From: Dipteris shenzhenensis
Lineage: Eukaryota; Polypodiophyta; Polypodiopsida; Gleicheniales
DNA length: 64,000 nt
NCBI GenBank assembly: GCA_047967505.1
Contig: CM106540.1
Strand: one strand, 5' to 3'
The position numbers were made by a program, and so were the translations under genes. The notes beneath the pieces were generated by a model. That model searched no databases. It was given only the letters and a program-made list of their open reading frames with translations, and was not told where the DNA came from. This document shows positions 59,798-64,000 of this stretch, one piece after another; position 1 is the stretch's first letter, and each line of letters starts with the position of its first letter.

Positions 59798-60672
59798 TGT
59801 GACGCTCCACATTTTTATGTGATGCTCCATATTTTGTGTATAAATTTCTTTTTAGTTTTAGTGGTAGTAATTATTTGTGAAACTTATTTTCATGTCAATT
59901 TTGTGTTTTGAAAATACCAATAAGCGATTTGAGATCTAACAAATCCAAGAAAATAAATATATATGCATGGGAGTTGTATCCGGAGTTTGCAGGTTTAAAG
60001 GATGGTTCAGCTTTACGGATTCTAAAGTCGAACTTGGAAAGGAGTGATTGATTTAAAATGAACTAAAGTTATTGCTAGAATGGTCCAGGAATGGAGCAAA
60101 TTGGTCGTGAAGGGCAAGAAAAGCAGGATAATGTGGAAAAGCCAGTTAAAAGTGCGAAAAAGCAAGTCGCACCTTTCTTGGATAAAAATAGCAATCACTA
60201 TTTCGAACATAACTTTTGGTTCCGAACTCGAATTGAGGAGCTCTTTTTTTTGTTGGAAAGCTGGATTGTAATCTACAACTTTCCAAAAGAGATTGAGATC
60301 TAATTCCATGATCTATTAAGTTGAAAACTCAGAATATGCAGAGGCAGCAAGGCAGCATAATTCAGAGGCTCCGAGATTGAGAGTGAGGGTGCGAGTGAGA
60401 GTGAGATTCTTCTTTCATCTCTGATTGTATCATCTTGAGTGAGAGTGAGATTCTTTGAAACACCTTGGTGTGAGTGAGAGTGAGAAATCTGATGCGAGTG
60501 AGAGTGAGAGTGAGAATAGCTCGGGGGTGGTCGGGCGGCATACATGGAGTATTGCGACTCCAGGATTGATTGTAAATGATTTTGATTCAATAGAAAGTCT
60601 CCTTCTATTGTATTTCAGTTTTCTCCTTCTCTCTATAGAATCAATCTTGATTTCAAGGTTCAAAGCATCTCA
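59798..60672 (+). repeat. Candidate 5' LTR of the right-end gypsy element
   Basis: The right end ...TCTCA at 60672 is firm, because it is two bases before the primer site. The left end TGTGACGCTCC at 59798 is a guess from similarity to common plant gypsy LTR starts. It includes a degenerate gagtgagagtgaga array (60380-60515) and a CT-rich U5. No second copy is in the window. Confidence 0.5.
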
Positions 60673-60674
60673 AG

Positions 60675-60692
60675 TGGTATCAGAGCAGGTTG
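60675..60692 (+). other. gypsy primer binding site
   Basis: TGGTATCAGAGCAGGTT, complementary to initiator-Met tRNA over at least 12 bases. Confidence 0.92.
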
Positions 60693-60716
60693 AATTCATA
60701 ATTGTGAGTGAGAGAG

Positions 60717-62522
60717 ATGGTTGACCACGATGAGGTTCAATGAAGGATGTTCGAACAAGATCTTTTGATTCAAACACTTATTGACGAGCTAAAATGGATA
60801 AAAGACAAGGCTATGGCATATACTTCTAAAAGAAATGAGACAAATGGATATCTCAACAATGGTATTTATGTAGAAATACCTCGAGATCATGATGCTATAG
60901 GAGCAAGACCATGGAAGAGGACATGAACGGAGGAAGATGATGGTGAGGATGATGTTGCAAATCCAAGACCTTGTAAGAAATCAAGAATTGAAGAGGATGT
61001 TGCTGAATCAACTCTTAGGTAAGTCTTCAAGGAGGCAAGACTTTTAGAATTTGATGGTGAAAAGAAGGTTGGAGAAGATCTTGAAGCTTGGCTTGAAGAG
61101 CTTGAAGATTTCTTCGGCCTACGAGAATTTGAAGAGGCTAGAAAGGCAAAGATTTCATCTCTTCATTTCCATAGAGTCGCAAAGTTATGATGGAAGTCTC
61201 ATCTATAGGTTAGAGAAAAACCAAGTGAACCTATCACTTGGGCAAAATTTCGACCCACAACTAAAAAGAGGTAATGCTCCCCCTACTATTACATGGAGAA
61301 AAAAATGGAAATTTATAACTTTAAGCAGGTTCAAGAGGGAAAGCACGATCTTTTTGTAGATGAGTATAAGGAAAAGTTCCTCTGATTGCATAAATATGCA
61401 CTTGAAGTGACAGATGACTCTCTTACACATAAGTTTATAGAAGGTCTTAAGAAGGATCTTTTATACATGATGAAAGGGACTAGATCCAAGGACTTCTTAG
61501 ATGCTATGACCAAGGCAGAAAATTTCAAAAAATTAGAAGCAGATGATTTCAACAAGTCATCCTTTTCCAAGAGTTCAAAGTTCAAATATTTTCCAACAAG
61601 ATCAGATTTTTCTAGCGCCAATAAATTTCAAGGATGGAGGGAACAATAGGATGATAGAAATCTGAGAAATCAAAGAAGATTCATTTCTCATAGTCAGGAG
61701 GGAATCCAAAGCAAAGATCAAGCTAATAAAGATGCTGGGAACCAGAAAGGTCAACAAGCATCTCCTTGGAAAAATGATCCTACTTTTATTGAATGAGCAC
61801 GAAGGCTGGGATTGTGCTTCAAGTGTGGAGAACAAGGACATCAGCCATTTGAATGTCCAAATAAAGCCAAATTCAATTTTGTCAAAGGATCTAGGATGGA
61901 GGCTAAGATGGGTGAGATGAATTCAACCATCGACGAAGCTGAGGAAGAAGGTAAGTCATTTGAACCTACAATGAAGTGCATGGTTTCTTCTGCATCTCAT
62001 GCACATGCCACTGTCATTAGAGTAAAAGGGAGGATTGGTACTCATGACATAAATTTCCTAATTGATTCAGGTAGCACAAATTGTTTTATTTCTCCTAAAC
62101 TCATACGGACACAACACTTAGAAGTTGGGAATAAGATAAGAAAACTTGTCAAATTAGCTAATGGGAAAATACACTATATCCAAGCTCTTATTGAAAATTT
62201 ACAGTTTACCTTAGCACATAGAAAGTGTAAGGGGAATTTTTATGCCATAGACATGGGGAAGTGTGATGCCATAATTGGAATGGACTGGCTATCTAAAAAC
62301 AAAGTCTTAATTGATTGTGGAAAGAGAACCAGAAGCTTTTCTGGAGTAGATGGTAGAAATCAAGTTATTCAAGGAGAGGAAAGGGATAGTCAAGCTTTTT
62401 TTATTTCAGCCATGAAATTGTTAAGAGGAATGAGACAACATTGTGATACATTCTTAGTATTTGCTAAAAAGATTGAGGAGGAAACCCAAAAGATTGAGGG
62501 AGAGAATCAAAAGGAAGAATAG
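60717..62522 (+). pseudogene. Ty3/gypsy gag, zinc knuckle and protease, decayed
   Basis: ATG 60717 is followed by TGA 60741-60743, then a helical gag domain with several stops (60924, 61021, 61188). A QEGKHDLFVDEYKEKF-like segment and FIEGLKKDLLYMMKG (61434-61480) fit the retrotransposon gag family. The knuckle CFKCGEQGHQPFEC (61815-61856) is an intact CCHC. In the open stretch 61812-62522, LIDSGSTNCFI carries the protease catalytic Asp at 62064-62066, and AIIGMDWLSKNK is the conserved C-terminal protease strand. Its order and the downstream domains make this one gag-pol gene. Confidence 0.93.
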
Positions 62523-64000
62523 TTTGAATATGTTTGAAAACTCCTTGATGATTTTTTTGATATCTTTCCTGATGATCTACCAGGGATGCCACCACCTTGA
62601 CATCTTGACCATGCTATAGAACTAGAACCAGGAACTCGACCTTATTGTAGGGCCCCTTATAGATTTAATGTGGATGAATTGAAGGAATTGAAAATTCAAT
62701 TAGAGGATTTACAAAAAAAGGGGTTTATTCAACCTAGTGTTTCTCCTTGAGGTGCTCCAGTTTATTTCAAAAGAAAAAGGATGGAACATATAATTTATGC
62801 ATTAACTATAGAGGATTAAAAAGGTATACCATCAAGAATAAATATCCTCTACCTCACATAGATTAGTTGTTCTCTCAATTGAGTGGAACCACAATCTTCT
62901 CCAAGCTTGATTTAAGATTGGGATATCATCAAATATGTATTAAGAAAGAGGACATACCAAAGACTGCTTTTAGAACTCGATATGGTCATTATGAATTCAT
63001 AGTTCTTGCTTTGGGACTCACTAATGCACCTACAACTTTTATGTGTCTAATGAATGATGTGTTTCATGAATTTCTAGATGATTTTGTTTTGGTTTTCCTA
63101 GATGATATTTGGGTATATTCAAAGAATGCGAAAGAACATGAGATGCATCTTAGGAAAACACTTGAAAAATTAAGGGAACATTTATTATTTGGAAAAAGGA
63201 GTAAATTCTTCTTTGCTAAAGATAAAATTGTTTATTTGGGATGAGTTATTTCCAAAGAAGGGATCCATATAGATCCTAACAAAACAAGAGTGATTCAAGA
63301 ATGGCCAAGGCTTAAAACAATGAGAGATGTGAGGAGTTTCATTGGTTTGGCACAGTATGAGAGAAAACATATCAAGGATTTTTCTAAAATAACATCACCT
63401 TTGACAAACCTGGTAGAGCAAGAAAACAAATTTGTATGGAATGAGAAATGTCAAGAAGTTTTTGATACATTAAATGCAAAGGTGGCAAAAAATTGCATCT
63501 TGAAGATACCTGAGCTGGGAAAAGTTTTTATTGACTTGTGATGCGAGTGGGACACAAATTGGATGTGTTCTTTCTCAAGATGGTATACTAGTGGAATACA
63601 AGTCTAGAAAACTTAGAAAACATGAAGAGAAATACCCCACTCATGATTGTGAATTGCTTGCTGTTGTTCATGCATTGAAACATTGGAGACATTTTCTACT
63701 TGGTGTGAAGTTTAAAATTTGAATGGATCATCAAAGTTTGAAATATATTTACCCAACCTTTGTTGAATACTAGACAGAGGTCATGGATGGATCTATTCTA
63801 ATTTAATGGAAAACATTAAGCCTGAAATTGAACAGGATCATTTTTATGTTTCTATCCTTCACAAGCTTGCCAAGAATCATTGTGAGAGAGTTGAGGGAAG
63901 ATTTTACTTAGTAAATGGGAATTTATATTGTAGTGACAGACTTTATGTGCCTAAACAATCTTCTTTTAAAGCTAAAATTTTGCATTACTGTCATGATGCA
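62523..64000 (+). pseudogene. Ty3/gypsy reverse transcriptase, RNase H and start of integrase (cut by window)
   Basis: The linker has a DHAIELEPGTRPYCRAPYR-type entry with TGA 62598-62600 at an expected Arg, then [10 protein letters not shown] and TGA 62748-62750 at an expected Trp. Reverse transcriptase (62867-63244) keeps FSKLDLRLGYHQI, RYGHYEFIVLALGLTNAP and VFLDDIWVYS. After a stop at 63242, RSFIGLAQYERKHIKDFS and the RNase H stretch CDASGTQIGCVL, SRKLRKHEEKYPTHDCEL and HWRHFLLG are intact. LYVPKQSSFKAKIL...H near 63945-64000 is the zinc-binding start of integrase. The motif spelling is chromovirus-like. The element is dead. Confidence 0.93.

Noticed and set aside
60455-60724. Open frame of 89 residues rich in Ser-Glu before the gypsy gag
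   Set aside because: It lies in the LTR gagtgaga microsatellite and runs over the primer binding site.
52988-64000. Active autonomous retrotransposons
   Set aside because: Both elements have many stops and frameshifts in gag and pol, so neither can make its own proteins as it stands.

Overview
This window is nuclear DNA from a land plant, almost certainly a seed plant with a large, transposon-rich genome. The evidence is one intact AP2/ERF transcription factor gene, TTTAGGG/CCCTAAA-type telomeric repeats, plant-type Ty1/copia and Ty3/gypsy LTR retrotransposons, and CACTA, PIF/Harbinger, hAT-like and LINE remnants. The sequence alone does not give the species. I see one convincing functional host gene, the ERF at 4460-5947 (+), and the shredded exons of a second host-like gene near 40440-41481. 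Nearly everything else is mobile or repetitive.

Layout, left to right. 1-1448: decayed 3' end of a Ty3/gypsy chromovirus (chromodomain, polypurine tract, LTR). 4178-6060: ERF gene with TATA box, CT-rich leader and CpG-rich intronless CDS. 7289-7590: 38-bp minisatellite in which each unit can form a hairpin. 8549-9330 and 9331-11910: two adjoining satellites, both about 182 bp in period; the second has a clear trimeric A-B-C higher-order organisation. 12405-12590: PIF/Harbinger transposase relic. 18045-20135: a roughly 2-kb fold-back with a 466-bp hAT-like element (8-bp target duplication) near its middle. 21147-21303: small fold-back MITE.

23120-37485: a giant, decayed CACTA-superfamily element of about 14.4 kb, with variant termini (CACAA rather than CACTA), a TAC target-site duplication and subterminal repeats. 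It holds a broken TNP2-like C-terminal gene (-), two broken plus-strand genes of unknown function, a broken RING-H2 gene (-), a 187-bp satellite interrupted by telomeric repeats, a 530-bp polypyrimidine tract, and two arrays (6 + 17 copies) of an 18-bp perfect palindrome. Each array lies just upstream of one of the plus-strand genes.

37486-50262: repeats, the second host-like gene fragment, a LINE 3' relic (-) and a degenerate 183-bp-type satellite. 50262-50730: an antisense gypsy integrase relic next to a truncated copia 5' LTR. 52988-58575: a full-length, decayed Ty1/copia element with 5-bp target duplications (CTAAG), inserted in a roughly 120-bp tandem array. A 247-bp MITE has in turn inserted in its gag. 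59798-64000: the 5' part of a decayed Ty3/gypsy chromovirus, cut by the window edge at the integrase.

The nesting order can be read from target duplications: array, then copia, then MITE; and fold-back, then hAT element. Stop codons in the retrotransposons often sit where CGA (Arg) is expected, which is the mark of CpG methylation and deamination. The most unusual parts are the palindrome arrays inside the CACTA element, the trimeric satellite and the satellite-telomere hybrid.
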